Positions 1 through 9,167 of a stretch of DNA of 64,000 nt are shown one piece after another. Both the position numbers and the translations under genes were made by a program. The notes beneath the pieces were generated by a model. That model searched no databases. It saw nothing but the letters and a program-made list of their open reading frames with translations, and was not told the origin of the DNA. The DNA is from Gordonia crocea (lineage in GTDB: Bacteria; Actinomycetota; Actinomycetes; Mycobacteriales; Mycobacteriaceae): positions 124,001 through 188,000 of the forward strand of contig NZ_BJOU01000002.1 of assembly GCF_009932435.1 (NCBI RefSeq). Reading direction: 5' to 3'. Position 1 is the first letter of the stretch; each line of letters begins with the position of its first letter.

Positions 1-571
1 GGCCTCGGAGGTCTCGGTGTCGATCACCGCCGTCGGCGTCCTCGACGGGGTCGCCCCGGTGCGCCTGGGCGGTGCCCGCGTCGGCGACGTCCTCGCGGTG
101 AGCGGACCGCTGGGCGCCTCGGCCGCCGGATATGCGGTCCTGGCCTCCGGCGATCGGGCCCTGCTCGACGATCCGGCGCTGCGCGCCGCGGTCGACGCCT
201 TCCGCTGCCCGGCACCCGATCCGGCGCAGGGGCCGGTCGCGGCCCGCGCCGGCGCCCACGCCCTCACCGACGTGTCCGACGGACTGGTCGAAGAACTGGG
301 ATTGCTGTGCGCGGCTTCCGGCGTCGGCGTGGACGTCGAAGCAGGCGCCATCCCGATCACGGCCGCGGCGGCCGCGGCGGCGGACCGACTCGGCGACGAT
401 CCGCAGCGATGGGCATTGGCCGGCGGGGAGGACCACGAACTGCTGGGCGCCTTCGCCGCCGGCGATGTGCCGCCGGGGTGGATGGTGATCGGCGCCGTCG
501 TGGCCGCGCGCCCCGACCCGGTCCGCATCGACGGGTCCCCGCCGCGGGTCCGCGGATGGCGCAGCGTGTAG
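1..571 (+). CDS. thiL: Thiamine-monophosphate kinase, C-terminal part (5' end outside window)
   Basis: ThiL phosphorylates thiamine monophosphate to the active cofactor thiamine diphosphate. The reading frame is open from the first bases of the window, so the N-terminus is cut off by the window edge and the GTG at 17 is not the start. Visible family features are the mid-protein segment with [20 protein letters not shown], the [14 protein letters not shown] motif (nucleotide/metal binding in the PurM-like fold) and the late GGEDHELLG motif. It is followed by a gamma-carbonic-anhydrase-like gene and ung, as in related genomes where thiL and ung are neighbours. Function is secure; only the missing start limits confidence. 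Confidence 0.93.
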   Translation, partial: ASEVSVSITAVGVLDGVAPVRLGGARVGDVLAVSGPLGASAAGYAVLASGDRALLDDPALRAAVDAFRCPAPDPAQGPVAARAGAHALTDVSDGLVEELGLLCAASGVGVDVEAGAIPITAAAAAAADRLGDDPQRWALAGGEDHELLGAFAAGDVPPGWMVIGAVVAARPDPVRIDGSPPRVRGWRSV

Positions 572-577
572 ACGCGC

Positions 578-583
578 TAGATT
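578..583 (+). promoter_or_regulatory. Candidate -10 (TAGATT) for leaderless mRNA of the 590 gene
   Basis: TAGATT lies six bases before the GTG at 590 and no Shine-Dalgarno sequence is present. This fits the TAnnnT-N6-start arrangement of leaderless transcripts in Mycobacteriales. Inferred from sequence only. Confidence 0.45.
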
Positions 584-589
584 CCTCTG

Positions 590-1111
590 GTGGCCATCTA
601 CGCTCTCGGCGACCGCGAGCCCGTGCTCGGCGCCGACACCTACGTCCATCCCGACGCCGTCGTCATCGGCGGTGTGACCCTGGCCGACGGGGTCTCGGTC
701 TGGCCCGGCGCGGTGCTGCGCGGGGACTACGGCACCATCAGCGTGGGCGAGAAGACCAACATCCAGGACGGCACGGTCATCCACTGCACCGTGATCCACC
801 CGACGATCATCGGCGCGCACTGCGTCGTCGGGCACAACGCCCACATCGAAGGCGCCACGATCGGCGACAACGTCCTCATCGCGTCGGGATCGGTGGTGTT
901 GAACGGGTCCACCGTCGGGTCCGGGGCGGTCGTCGGTGCGGGCGCGGTGGTGCCGTTCGACTACGAGGTGCCGGCCCGGCGGATGGCGTTGGGAATCCCG
1001 GCCCGGATCCGCGAGGGATTCGAGGTCGCCGAGGGACATGTGGACCTGAACGTGACGATGTACTACGAGAACGCCAAGTACTACCGCGGGAACCTCCGCC
1101 GGCTCGACTGA
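590..1111 (+). CDS. Gamma-carbonic-anhydrase-like left-handed beta-helix protein
   Basis: A 173-residue protein of hexapeptide repeats, with isoleucine/valine periodicity (for example [20 protein letters not shown] and later [11 protein letters not shown]), forming a left-handed beta-helix as in the YrdA/PaaY/gamma-carbonic-anhydrase family. Candidate zinc ligands are the histidines in VIHCT and in [10 protein letters not shown]. Length is typical of the short bacterial members. Members may hydrate CO2, bind metals or have lost activity, so the substrate is not claimed. Translation starts at GTG 590 with a leaderless-type hexamer upstream. The stop lies 11 bases before ung, suggesting cotranscription. 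Confidence 0.85.
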   Translation: MAIYALGDREPVLGADTYVHPDAVVIGGVTLADGVSVWPGAVLRGDYGTISVGEKTNIQDGTVIHCTVIHPTIIGAHCVVGHNAHIEGATIGDNVLIASGSVVLNGSTVGSGAVVGAGAVVPFDYEVPARRMALGIPARIREGFEVAEGHVDLNVTMYYENAKYYRGNLRRLD

Positions 1112-1122
1112 AACGCCTGCCC

Positions 1123-1800
1123 ATGCCCGCCCAACCGCTGTCCGAACTCCTCGCCCCCGACTGGGCGGATGCGTTGCAACCCGTGGCCGGGGTCATCGCC
1201 GAGCTCGGTGACTTCCTGCGCGCCGAAGTCGCCGCCGGGCGGCGCTACCTGCCCGCCGGCGAGCACGTGCTGCGCGCCTTCACCCGGCCCATGTCCGACG
1301 TACGCATACTCATCGTCGGGCAGGACCCGTATCCGACGCCCGGGCACGCGATGGGGCTGAGCTTCTCGGTGGCCCCCGATGTCGCGCCCGTCCCGCGCTC
1401 TTTGGCCAACATCTACACCGAGTACAGCGACGACCTCGGGCTGCCGCGGCCGACCACCGGGGATCTGACGCCGTGGGCCGACGCCGGGGTGTTGCTGCTG
1501 AACCGGGTGCTGACGGTCGGCGCCGGCGAGACGGGGTCCCACCGGGGGAAGGGCTGGGAGACGGTCACCGAGTGCGCCATCAAAGCCCTGGCCGCGCGCG
1601 ACGAGCCGCTCGTCGCCATCCTGTGGGGACGCGACGCGCAACGCCTGCAGCAGTGGCTGCCCGACGTGCCGACGATCGCCTCGGCGCACCCGTCGCCGCT
1701 GTCGGCCTCGCGCGGGTTCTTCGGGTCCAGGCCGTTCAGCCGCGCCAACGAGGCCCTCGCCCGGCAAGGGGCCGAACCGGTCGACTGGCGGTTGCCCTAA
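1123..1800 (+). CDS. ung: Uracil-DNA glycosylase, family 1
   Basis: Removes uracil from DNA in base-excision repair. The 225-residue product has the water-activating motif [13 protein letters not shown] (catalytic Asp near residue 68), the [10 protein letters not shown] segment with its uracil-binding Asn, and the DNA-intercalation loop [13 protein letters not shown]. The open frame continues far upstream, but that part is a shadow of thiL and the beta-helix gene. ATG 1123, 11 bases after the previous stop, gives the usual family length. Cotranscription with the upstream genes is likely. Confidence 0.96.
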   Translation: MPAQPLSELLAPDWADALQPVAGVIAELGDFLRAEVAAGRRYLPAGEHVLRAFTRPMSDVRILIVGQDPYPTPGHAMGLSFSVAPDVAPVPRSLANIYTEYSDDLGLPRPTTGDLTPWADAGVLLLNRVLTVGAGETGSHRGKGWETVTECAIKALAARDEPLVAILWGRDAQRLQQWLPDVPTIASAHPSPLSASRGFFGSRPFSRANEALARQGAEPVDWRLP

Positions 1801-1825
1801 CTAACTGGCACCGCTCAACGGAGCG

Positions 1826-2617
1826 TCACGGCCACTGCGGTGCGCGTTTCGCCAGGAAGGCGTCGACTCCTTCGATTCCGGTGGGTTCGCCCGACAGCCG
1901 CGAGATCGAGGCCCCCTCGGCGTCGAACTGGGCCGACAGCGAGGCCGCCGGCGACTGGCGCAGCAGGCCGACGGTGGCCTGCAACGCGGCACTCGGCCCG
2001 GCGGCCAGTTCCACGGCGATCTCGCGGGCCCGCTCGTCGACCCGCTCGTCGTCGACGATCTCAGAGAGGATCCCGTACTCGAGTGCCTGCTCTGCGGTGA
2101 CGATGCGGTTGGTCAGGATGATCGCGCGGGCCCGGGCGGCCCCGACGGTCCGCGGCAGCGTCCACGTCATACCGCCGTCGGGGGTCAGGCCGATGCCGCT
2201 GTAGGCCGGGCGCATCTTCGTCGACGTCCCGCCGACCACCACGTCGCCGATCAGGGTCAGGCTCATGCCGGCGCCGGCCGCCCACCCCTTGGCCGCGACG
2301 ACGACGGGGAGCGAGGTCTCGTTGATCAGGCCGAGCATCGTGTGCAGTTGATCGGCGAGCTCGAGCAGGTAGGCCGGACGGTCCTCGGCGCCGGCGAAGG
2401 CCGCGACGTTGCCGCCCGCGCAGAAGTTCTTTCCCGCGCCGACGAGCAGGATGACCTGTTCGTCGCGGCGTCCTTCGCGCAGCTCGATCAGGGCGGCGGT
2501 CGCCCCGGCGATCGCGTCGTCGTCCAAGGCGGTGCCGTTGGCGGGGTTGGACACGGCGATGGTCAGGACGCCGTCGGCGGTGGAGACGGACGGAGTGGCG
2601 GGGGAGGAGTCGGTCAT
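1826..2617 (-). CDS. Enoyl-CoA hydratase/isomerase (crotonase) family protein
   Basis: A 263-residue crotonase-fold enzyme acting on acyl-CoA thioesters. The oxyanion-hole segments are visible: KNFCAGGNVAAF near residues 64-75 and a GAGMSLTLIGDVV segment. At the site where hydratases carry a catalytic Glu, this protein reads TPDGGMTWTLPR. An Asp there is typical of PaaG-like or enoyl-CoA isomerase members, so isomerase chemistry is as likely as hydration. It is a single minus-strand gene, convergent with ung. A TAGGGT hexamer lies eight bases before the ATG. The physiological substrate cannot be read from the sequence. Confidence 0.88.
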   Translation of the reverse strand: MTDSSPATPSVSTADGVLTIAVSNPANGTALDDDAIAGATAALIELREGRRDEQVILLVGAGKNFCAGGNVAAFAGAEDRPAYLLELADQLHTMLGLINETSLPVVVAAKGWAAGAGMSLTLIGDVVVGGTSTKMRPAYSGIGLTPDGGMTWTLPRTVGAARARAIILTNRIVTAEQALEYGILSEIVDDERVDERAREIAVELAAGPSAALQATVGLLRQSPAASLSAQFDAEGASISRLSGEPTGIEGVDAFLAKRAPQWP

Positions 2618-2625
2618 GTCGAATC

Positions 2626-2631
2626 ACCCTA
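2626..2631 (-). promoter_or_regulatory. Candidate leaderless -10 (TAGGGT) for the crotonase gene
   Basis: On the minus strand TAGGGT ends eight bases before the ATG at 2617. There is no purine-rich ribosome-binding site between them. Confidence 0.4.
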
Positions 2632-2639
2632 CTGGGCGC

Positions 2640-2684
2640 CGAAAAAGCGGCGACCCCCGATGGGCAAAGCCCGTCGGGGGTCGC
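2640..2684 (-). terminator. Rho-independent terminator of rpmB
   Basis: Bases 2650-2665 and 2669-2684 form a 16-bp stem with one G-T pair and an AAA loop. Read on the minus strand it is followed by CCGC and then a run of five T. It sits 22 bases past the rpmB stop and between rpmB and the crotonase gene. Confidence 0.85.
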
Positions 2685-2705
2685 GCAAACGCGTGGTCGG
2701 CGGCG

Positions 2706-2894
2706 TCAGACCGAGGTCTTGCCGGCCTTCAGGCAGGAGGTGCACACGTTCTTGCGCTTGCGGTTACCCGGCGCAACCTCGACTCGCACGGACTGGATGT
2801 TCGGGTTCCAGCGGCGGTTGGTGCGCCGGTGCGAGTGCGAAACCGACTTGCCGAAGCCGGGGCCCTTGCCGCAGATGTCGCAGACGGCAGCCAT
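2706..2894 (-). CDS. rpmB: 50S ribosomal protein L28, zinc-binding (C+) form
   Basis: A 62-residue large-subunit ribosomal protein with the L28 pattern of basic residues ([14 protein letters not shown]). It carries two Cys pairs, CDIC at residues 5-8 and CTSC near the C-terminus. This is the zinc-ribbon C+ version rather than the zinc-free paralog that many actinobacteria induce under zinc starvation. ATG 2894 is chosen because GAGGGA lies about 11 bases upstream; the GTG nine bases earlier would add residues absent from the family. It is divergent from the FakA-like gene and followed by a strong terminator. Confidence 0.95.
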   Translation of the reverse strand: MAAVCDICGKGPGFGKSVSHSHRRTNRRWNPNIQSVRVEVAPGNRKRKNVCTSCLKAGKTSV

Positions 2895-3079
2895 ATCGAA
2901 CACTCCCTCAATAGTTGGAAATCACTTGCGTGGTCTGTGGATGCGATTCTTTCCTCGCCCATGAAGGGCGCAGAACGCAACCTGACAAGGATAGCCGTAG
3001 CGGTGGCTCCCGTTCAAATCAGGTACCGAACGGGTGCGTAATCGACTCGGCCCCCACCGGTTGACCGACCGGGGTACTA

Positions 3080-4777
3080 ATGTCGACTCCGATGTCGGAT
3101 TCCGTTCCCACCCTAGCGCCGCGCGGTGACCGTCCCCCCCGGGTCAACCCGCAGTTGCTGCGCGACTGGGCGCGGGCGGCCGCCGACGGGCTGATCGCGG
3201 CCCGCGCCGAGATCAACGAACTCAACGTCTTCCCGATCCCCGACTCCGACACCGGGTCGAACATGGCGTTCACCATGACCGCGGCCGCCGACGCCGCCGA
3301 GTCCGCCGACCCGGAGGCCGACGCCGCGACGGTCACGCGGGTCATGGCCGACGCGGCGGTGGCCAGCGCCCGCGGCAACTCCGGAATCATCCTCTCGCAG
3401 GTCCTCGTCGGCGTCGCCGACGCGGCGGCGATCGCCCACACCGAGCGCGACTACTCCTTCAGCCGCCTGTTCGCCGGCGGACTCCGGCTCGCCTCGTTGG
3501 CGGCGGTTCGCGCGGTCAGCGAGCCGCGGGAGGGGACGGTTCTCACGGTCCTGCGGCAAGCCGCGGAGGCCGCCCACGACAACACCTCGGCCTCGCCGGC
3601 CGATTTGGCGCGCGCCGCCGCCGAAGCCGCCGCCGACGCGCTCGAGCACACGCCCGAGCAACTCGCCGAACTCGCCTACGCCGGCGTGGTCGACGCGGGC
3701 GGGCGGGGAATGCTCGTCCTGCTGGACTCGATGGTCCTGGTGCTCACCGGGGTGGCCAACCGGCGGCGCAACTACCGCGGCCTGCTCAATGAAGGAAACC
3801 TGCCCGCGCAGCGCGCCGACGAGGCGTGCGACGGCAGCAGCGACATGGACTTCGAGGTCATGTACCTCCTTGACGGCACCGCCGACGAACTGATCGGCCG
3901 CCTGCGCGACTACCTGGCCGAGATCGGCGACGCCGTGGTGATCGTCGGGGACAGCAGCGAATCCGGTGAGCGCTTCTCGGTGCACGTGCACACCAACGAG
4001 CCGGGCAAGGCCGTCGAAGCCGGCGCCGTGTGCGGTGCGATCAGTGATGTGCGGATCTCCTGCTTCGCGCTCGATGCGCTGCGGTTGGCCGACCCGGAGG
4101 AGCCGCTGCCGCGGCACAAGCGCGGCGTCGTCGTCATCGCGAAGGGCAGTGGCGCCCAAGAGCTGTTCGCCGAGGCGGGGGCCGCGGTGGTCGCCGCCGA
4201 CGACGGGTTGTCGGTCGACGAGGTGGCCGACGCGATCCGCGCGACCGATGCCGCCCACGTCGTCGTGATGGCCAACGGCGAACTCGCCTCCCAGGAATTG
4301 GTCGCGGTGGCCGCCCAGGCGCGTTCGACCCACCGCAGCGTCGTGTTCATCCCGACGCTGTCGATGGTCCAGTGCCTCTCGGCGTTGGCGGTGCACGACC
4401 CGGGCGAGGAGGCCGACGTCGACGCCTACGCGATGGCCGAGGCCGCCGCGGGTACCCGCTGGGGGTCGGTGCGGCGGGTGTCCGAGCGGGTGATGACCCT
4501 GGCCGGGACCAGCGAGCCGGGCGACATGCTCGGTTACATCGGTTCGGACGCGCTGGTGATCGGGCACGACCCCTTGGCCGCGACGACCGCCCTGCTCGAC
4601 CTCATGCTGGCCACCGGCGGCGAGTTGATCACCGTGCTGGCCGGGTCGTTGCTCACCGATTCCCCCGAGGTCCTCGACGGACTGGCCGATCACGTGCGGC
4701 GCGTGTACCCCGGTATCGAACTGACGGTGTACCCGTGTGGGCAGGACGATTCGGTGCTGCAGGTCGGCGTTGAGTGA
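3080..4777 (+). CDS. DhaL/DegV-like fatty acid kinase subunit (FakA/YloV family)
   Basis: A 565-residue protein of the DAK1/DegV-like family. Its N-terminal DhaL nucleotide-binding domain has the metal-binding signature FPIPDSDTGSNM near residues 52-63 and the helix ARGNSGIILSQ. The middle region (DGSSDMDFEVMYLL...SVHVHTNEPGKAVEAG) and the DegV-like C-terminal part match FakA. In Firmicutes FakA phosphorylates fatty acids held by DegV-type FakB proteins; a DegV gene lies at 16183. The role in actinobacteria is inferred. The start could be ATG 3080 or ATG 3092. It overlaps recG by eight bases. Confidence 0.86.
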   Translation: MSTPMSDSVPTLAPRGDRPPRVNPQLLRDWARAAADGLIAARAEINELNVFPIPDSDTGSNMAFTMTAAADAAESADPEADAATVTRVMADAAVASARGNSGIILSQVLVGVADAAAIAHTERDYSFSRLFAGGLRLASLAAVRAVSEPREGTVLTVLRQAAEAAHDNTSASPADLARAAAEAAADALEHTPEQLAELAYAGVVDAGGRGMLVLLDSMVLVLTGVANRRRNYRGLLNEGNLPAQRADEACDGSSDMDFEVMYLLDGTADELIGRLRDYLAEIGDAVVIVGDSSESGERFSVHVHTNEPGKAVEAGAVCGAISDVRISCFALDALRLADPEEPLPRHKRGVVVIAKGSGAQELFAEAGAAVVAADDGLSVDEVADAIRATDAAHVVVMANGELASQELVAVAAQARSTHRSVVFIPTLSMVQCLSALAVHDPGEEADVDAYAMAEAAAGTRWGSVRRVSERVMTLAGTSEPGDMLGYIGSDALVIGHDPLAATTALLDLMLATGGELITVLAGSLLTDSPEVLDGLADHVRRVYPGIELTVYPCGQDDSVLQVGVE

Positions 4778-7055
4778 TCCGGTGGGCGGCGGGGGAGACC
4801 TGACCCCGGCGATGCCGTTGGCCGAGGTCCTCGACGCCGAGGTGGCCGCCAAACTCGGCGGCCTCGGACTGGATACCGTCGGGCAGCTGCTGTTCTACAC
4901 GCCGCGCCGCTACGCGCAGGCCGGCGTCGTCGCCGCCGACGAGACACCCGAGCCCGGCGACTGGATCACCATCGTCGGCCGGATCACCAAGGCCGATCTG
5001 ATCCGGATGAAGCGCCGCAACGGGCAGTTCCTCAAGGTCCGCGTCGACGACGATGTGCGCGTCTACGAGGCGAGTTTCTTCAACCCGCGCTACATCAAGA
5101 ACAAGCTGCGCCCCGGCGCCCGCGTCATGATGGCCGGCAAGGTCAGCCTCTACCAGGGTCGGGTGCAGCTGTCGCATCCCGAATGGGCGGTCCTGCCCGA
5201 CAGCGGCGAGCCCGACGTCGCCGCCGTCGGCAACTCCATGATGAGCGAGCTCTACGCCGTCGAGCAGGAGGCCCGCGAAGCGGCGTCCGGGGACGAGGCC
5301 AGCCTCGACGACGCCTTCGAACGGGCCATCCTGCCGATCTACCCGGCGACGAAGGACGTGCAGACCTGGGTCATCTGGCGGGCCATCCGCCAGGTCCTGG
5401 GGCGGCTCGCGCCGGTCCCGGATGCGCTGTCCGAGCAGCAGCGCGGTCAGCGGGGACTGGTCGGCACCGCGCAGGCCTGGCGCGGGGTGCATCTGCCCGA
5501 CTCGTCGGCCGATGTCGACGCGGCCCGGGACCGGCTGCGCTTCGACGAGGCGTATGCGATGCAGCTGATCCTCGCCCAACGGGCCCGGCTCGGGCGCGCG
5601 CAGACCGCCCGGCCGTGCCCGCACGTGCCCGGGGGACTGGAGGACGCGCTGCGGGAGCGGCTGCCGTTCACCCTGACGCAGGGGCAGGAGGCGGTCCTCG
5701 GCGAGATCGACGACGAGCTCGACAGCAGCGTTCCGATGAGTCGGCTGTTGCAGGGCGAGGTCGGCTCCGGCAAGACGCTGGTCGCCCTGCTGGCGATGCT
5801 GCGGGTGGTCGACAACGGACAACAATGCGCGTTGTTGGCCCCCACCGAGGTACTCGCCGCGCAGCACTTGCGCACCATTCGGGCGATGCTCGGCGACCTG
5901 GGCATCGGCGGTGAGCTCGGGGCGGCCGAGGGGGCTACCTCGATCACCCTCGTCACCGGGTCGCAACGGACCGCCGACAAGCGCCAGAGCCTGCTCGACG
6001 TCGTCACCGGCACCTCGGGGATCGTCATCGGCACGCACGCCCTCCTTCAGGAGAACGTCGAGTTCTTCGACCTCGGGCTCGTCGTCGTCGACGAGCAGCA
6101 CCGGTTCGGCGTCGAGCAGCGCGACGTGCTGCGGGCCAAGGCGGCCGCCGGGCGGGTACCGCACCACCTGGTCATGACGGCCACGCCCATCCCGCGGACG
6201 GTGGCGATGACGGTGTTCGGCGACCTGGCGACCTCGGTGCTCACCGAGCTGCCCAAGGGGCGCCAGGAGATCAGCTCCTCGGTGGTGCCGATGGGCAAGC
6301 CGGCGTGGATGAACCGGGTGTGGGAGCGGGCCGGCGAGGAGGTCGAGGCAGGCCGGCAGGTCTACGTCGTCTGCTCGCGGATCGGCGACGAGACGGGGGA
6401 GAAGAAGGCGGCGAAGAAGGAGAATGACGAGGGCGCCGACAACCGTCGGGAGGCGATCGCCCTGGTCGACCTGTACGGCGAGGTGACCGCACGCCTGCCG
6501 CACTGCCGGGTCGAGATGCTCCACGGCCGACTGCCCGCCGACGAGAAGGCCGCGGTGATGGACGCGTTCACCCGCGGCGAGATCGACGTACTCGTGTCGA
6601 CGACCGTCATCGAGGTCGGCGTCGACGTGCCCAATGCGACGGTGATGGTCATCATCGATGCCGACCGGTTCGGCGTGTCGCAGCTGCACCAGCTGCGCGG
6701 CCGGGTCGGACGAGGCGGGCTGCCCGGGCTGTGCCTGCTGGTCACCGCCGTGCCCGAGGGCTCCGGCGCATTCCGGCGGTTGACCGCGGTGGCCGCGACC
6801 ACCGACGGATTCGAACTCGCCCGACTCGACCTGGCCGAGCGGCGCGAGGGCGACGTCCTGGGGGAACTGCAGTCCGGCGGTTCGTCGTCGTTGCGGTTCC
6901 TCTCGCTGCTCGACGACGCCGAGGTGATCGCCGACGCCCGCGACCTGGCCCGCTCGGTCGTCGACGACGGGTTCTCCCTCGCCGACCACCCGGGGGCCGC
7001 GGCGATCGTCGACGCCGTCGTCGGATCGCGCGCGGACTTCCTCGACAAGTCCTGA
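4770..7055 (+). CDS. recG: ATP-dependent DNA helicase RecG
   Basis: RecG remodels stalled replication forks and branch-migrates Holliday junctions. The 761-residue product has an N-terminal wedge/OB domain (GLDTVGQLLFYTPRRY, then GRITKADLIRMKRRNGQ), Walker A GEVGSGKTLVA, the RecG-type DEQHRFGVEQRD box, motif III TATPIPRT and the late QLRGRVGRGG motif VI. The start is uncertain: TTG 4770 overlaps the FakA-like stop and gives a coupled start, GTG 4782 and ATG 4812 are in-frame alternatives. Two copies of a 14-bp unit follow the stop (7058-7085). Confidence 0.95.
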   Translation: MSDPVGGGGDLTPAMPLAEVLDAEVAAKLGGLGLDTVGQLLFYTPRRYAQAGVVAADETPEPGDWITIVGRITKADLIRMKRRNGQFLKVRVDDDVRVYEASFFNPRYIKNKLRPGARVMMAGKVSLYQGRVQLSHPEWAVLPDSGEPDVAAVGNSMMSELYAVEQEAREAASGDEASLDDAFERAILPIYPATKDVQTWVIWRAIRQVLGRLAPVPDALSEQQRGQRGLVGTAQAWRGVHLPDSSADVDAARDRLRFDEAYAMQLILAQRARLGRAQTARPCPHVPGGLEDALRERLPFTLTQGQEAVLGEIDDELDSSVPMSRLLQGEVGSGKTLVALLAMLRVVDNGQQCALLAPTEVLAAQHLRTIRAMLGDLGIGGELGAAEGATSITLVTGSQRTADKRQSLLDVVTGTSGIVIGTHALLQENVEFFDLGLVVVDEQHRFGVEQRDVLRAKAAAGRVPHHLVMTATPIPRTVAMTVFGDLATSVLTELPKGRQEISSSVVPMGKPAWMNRVWERAGEEVEAGRQVYVVCSRIGDETGEKKAAKKENDEGADNRREAIALVDLYGEVTARLPHCRVEMLHGRLPADEKAAVMDAFTRGEIDVLVSTTVIEVGVDVPNATVMVIIDADRFGVSQLHQLRGRVGRGGLPGLCLLVTAVPEGSGAFRRLTAVAATTDGFELARLDLAERREGDVLGELQSGGSSSLRFLSLLDDAEVIADARDLARSVVDDGFSLADHPGAAAIVDAVVGSRADFLDKS

Positions 7056-7128
7056 CCCCCTGCGTCCTGAACCCTGCGTCCTGAACCCCGGGCGGAACCG
7101 TTCGCGGGTCCGGCGCGTCTAAGTCGGC

Positions 7129-7818
7129 ATGGGGGTGACGCTGTCGGGCCGGGTGTGGGCGGTGTTGTCGTTGTCCACCGCGCTCGCCGTGTTCGGTGCG
7201 GCGTGGCAGGCGGTCGATCAGGCCGACGCCCCGCCGCCGTCGGCGCGCGGGTGGTTGGCCGAGTTGGCGCGCGTGCCACGGGTGGCGGCGCGGCTGCCGC
7301 ACCGGGCCGATTACGACCGGTCCGCGTTCGGGCAGGCATGGGCCGACGCCACCGACGTGCTCGGCGGCAACAACGCCTGCGACACCCGCAACGACATCCT
7401 GCGGCGCGACCTCGACGAGGTGGTCACCGCGGCGGGGCCGCGGTGTGCGGCGACGGTGACGGCCGGGCGGTTGCGCAGCCCGTACACCGGCCGGGCGCTG
7501 GTGTTCCGGCGGAGCCGGGCGACATCGGTGCAGATCGACCATATTGTCCCGCTGTCGTTTGCCTGGGACATGGGCGCACACGGGTGGCCGGCCGCAACGC
7601 GGTTGCGGTTCGCCAACGACCCGGCCAACCTGGTCGCCGTCGACGAGAAGTCCAACCGGGACAAGGGCGACCGGGAGCCGGCCCGGTGGATGCCACCGGC
7701 CCGGGCCTTCCACTGCCAGTACGCCCAACAGTTCGTCGCGGTCCTGGCCGCATACCCGGTGTTGCTCGACGAGCCGTCGGCACGTGTTTTGGCGGCCGCG
7801 CTGCGCGGCTGTCGGTGA
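7129..7818 (+). CDS. Secreted or membrane-anchored HNH nuclease-like protein (DUF1524)
   Basis: A 229-residue protein with an uncleaved or cleavable N-terminal hydrophobic segment (residues 8-27), so probably exported. The DUF1524/HNH core is visible: QIDHIVPLSFAW with the Asp-His pair, then ANDPANLVAVDEKSNRDKGDREPARW with the Asn and Lys positions usual for this beta-beta-alpha-metal nuclease family. M. tuberculosis has a similar exported protein (Rv2972c) beside recG, so the neighbourhood is conserved. It may degrade extracellular nucleic acid; this is inference. Confidence 0.85.
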   Translation: MGVTLSGRVWAVLSLSTALAVFGAAWQAVDQADAPPPSARGWLAELARVPRVAARLPHRADYDRSAFGQAWADATDVLGGNNACDTRNDILRRDLDEVVTAAGPRCAATVTAGRLRSPYTGRALVFRRSRATSVQIDHIVPLSFAWDMGAHGWPAATRLRFANDPANLVAVDEKSNRDKGDREPARWMPPARAFHCQYAQQFVAVLAAYPVLLDEPSARVLAAALRGCR

Positions 7819-7901
7819 CGGGATCGGACGGCCCGGGGAAGGTGTCCGGCGGTCTCGGCGTTAACCTGGGTTGAGCAGCCTTTTCCCAACAAAGGACCCC
7901 G

Positions 7902-9167
7902 ATGAGCGCACCCACCGTCGACACCGCCGCGGTGACCGAGACGGTCACCGGGCTGGCGACCGCCGCGAAGGCGGCATCGCGCAGCCTGGCCACGTTGTCG
8001 ACCGCACAGAAGAACACCGTCCTGGTGGCGGCCGCCGAGGCGATCGAGGCGGCGTCGGCCACCATCGTCGCCGCGAACGACGCCGACATCGCCGCCGCCG
8101 AGGCCGCGGGCACCGAGGCCAGCCTGCTCGACCGGCTGCGGCTGACGCCGGAGCGGGTGACCGGGATCGCCGCGGGCCTGCGGCAGGTGGCGGCGCTGGC
8201 CGACCCCGTCGGCGAGGTCCTGGCCGGCCGGACCCTCGCGAACGGGCTGACCCTGCGCCAGGTCCGGGTGCCGCTGGGCGTCGTCGGGATCGTCTACGAG
8301 GCGCGCCCCAACGTGACGGTCGATGCGTTCGGCATCGGGTTCAAATCGGGCAACGCGGTGCTGCTGCGCGGCTCGGGTTCGGCTGCCGAGTCCAACGCGG
8401 CGCTGGTCGCGGTGTTGCGCGAGGTTCTCGCCGCCCACGGCGTCAACCCCGACGCGGTCGCCCTCCTGCCGTCCCACGACCGGGCCAGCGTCACCGCGCT
8501 CATCCAGGCCCGGGGATTGGTCGACGTGGTGATCCCGCGCGGCGGCGCCGGGCTGATCAACGCCGTCGTGGCCAATGCGACCGTTCCCACCATCGAGACC
8601 GGCACCGGCAACTGCCACGTCTATGTGCACTCCTCGGCGGATCTGGACATGGCCGAGACCGTCGTGATCAATGCGAAGACCCGCCGGCCCAGCGTCTGCA
8701 ACACCGCCGAGACGGTCTTGATCGACGAGGCGATCGCCGACGTCGCGCTGCCGCGGCTGACCGAGGCGCTGCGCGCCTCCGGCGTCACCATCCATGGCGA
8801 CGAGGAGGGCATGGAGCCCGCCGACGAAAAGGACTGGAGCGAGGAATACCTCTCGCTCGACATCGCGGTACGCCGCGTGGCCGGGCTCGACGACGCGATC
8901 GAGCACATCGGCCGCTACGGCACCGGGCACACCGAGGCGATCATCACCGCCGACCTCGCCGCGGCCAACGAGTTCACCCGCCGCGTCGATGCCGCCGCGG
9001 TCATCGTCAACGCCTCCACCGCCTTCACCGACGGCGAGCAGTTCGGCTTCGGCGCCGAGATCGGCATCTCCACCCAGAAACTCCACGCCCGGGGGCCCAT
9101 GGGCCTGCCGGAGTTGACCTCCACCAAGTGGATTGTGTGGGGCGACGGACAGATCAGGCCGGTCTGA
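7902..9167 (+). CDS. proA: Gamma-glutamyl phosphate reductase
   Basis: Second step of proline biosynthesis: reduces gamma-glutamyl phosphate to glutamate semialdehyde with NADPH. The 421-residue protein has the aldehyde-dehydrogenase fold signature, the [18 protein letters not shown] segment and the catalytic cysteine in [14 protein letters not shown] 7902 follows an AAAGGA ribosome-binding site. The stop overlaps the ATG of the MoxR gene by one base, so the three genes to 11550 look like one operon. Confidence 0.97.
   Translation: MSAPTVDTAAVTETVTGLATAAKAASRSLATLSTAQKNTVLVAAAEAIEAASATIVAANDADIAAAEAAGTEASLLDRLRLTPERVTGIAAGLRQVAALADPVGEVLAGRTLANGLTLRQVRVPLGVVGIVYEARPNVTVDAFGIGFKSGNAVLLRGSGSAAESNAALVAVLREVLAAHGVNPDAVALLPSHDRASVTALIQARGLVDVVIPRGGAGLINAVVANATVPTIETGTGNCHVYVHSSADLDMAETVVINAKTRRPSVCNTAETVLIDEAIADVALPRLTEALRASGVTIHGDEEGMEPADEKDWSEEYLSLDIAVRRVAGLDDAIEHIGRYGTGHTEAIITADLAAANEFTRRVDAAAVIVNASTAFTDGEQFGFGAEIGISTQKLHARGPMGLPELTSTKWIVWGDGQIRPV

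Noticed and set aside
4653..6989. Long minus-strand frames antisense to recG and the FakA-like gene
   Set aside because: Composition is Arg/His/Gly/Asp shadow type and the plus-strand proteins carry clear motifs.
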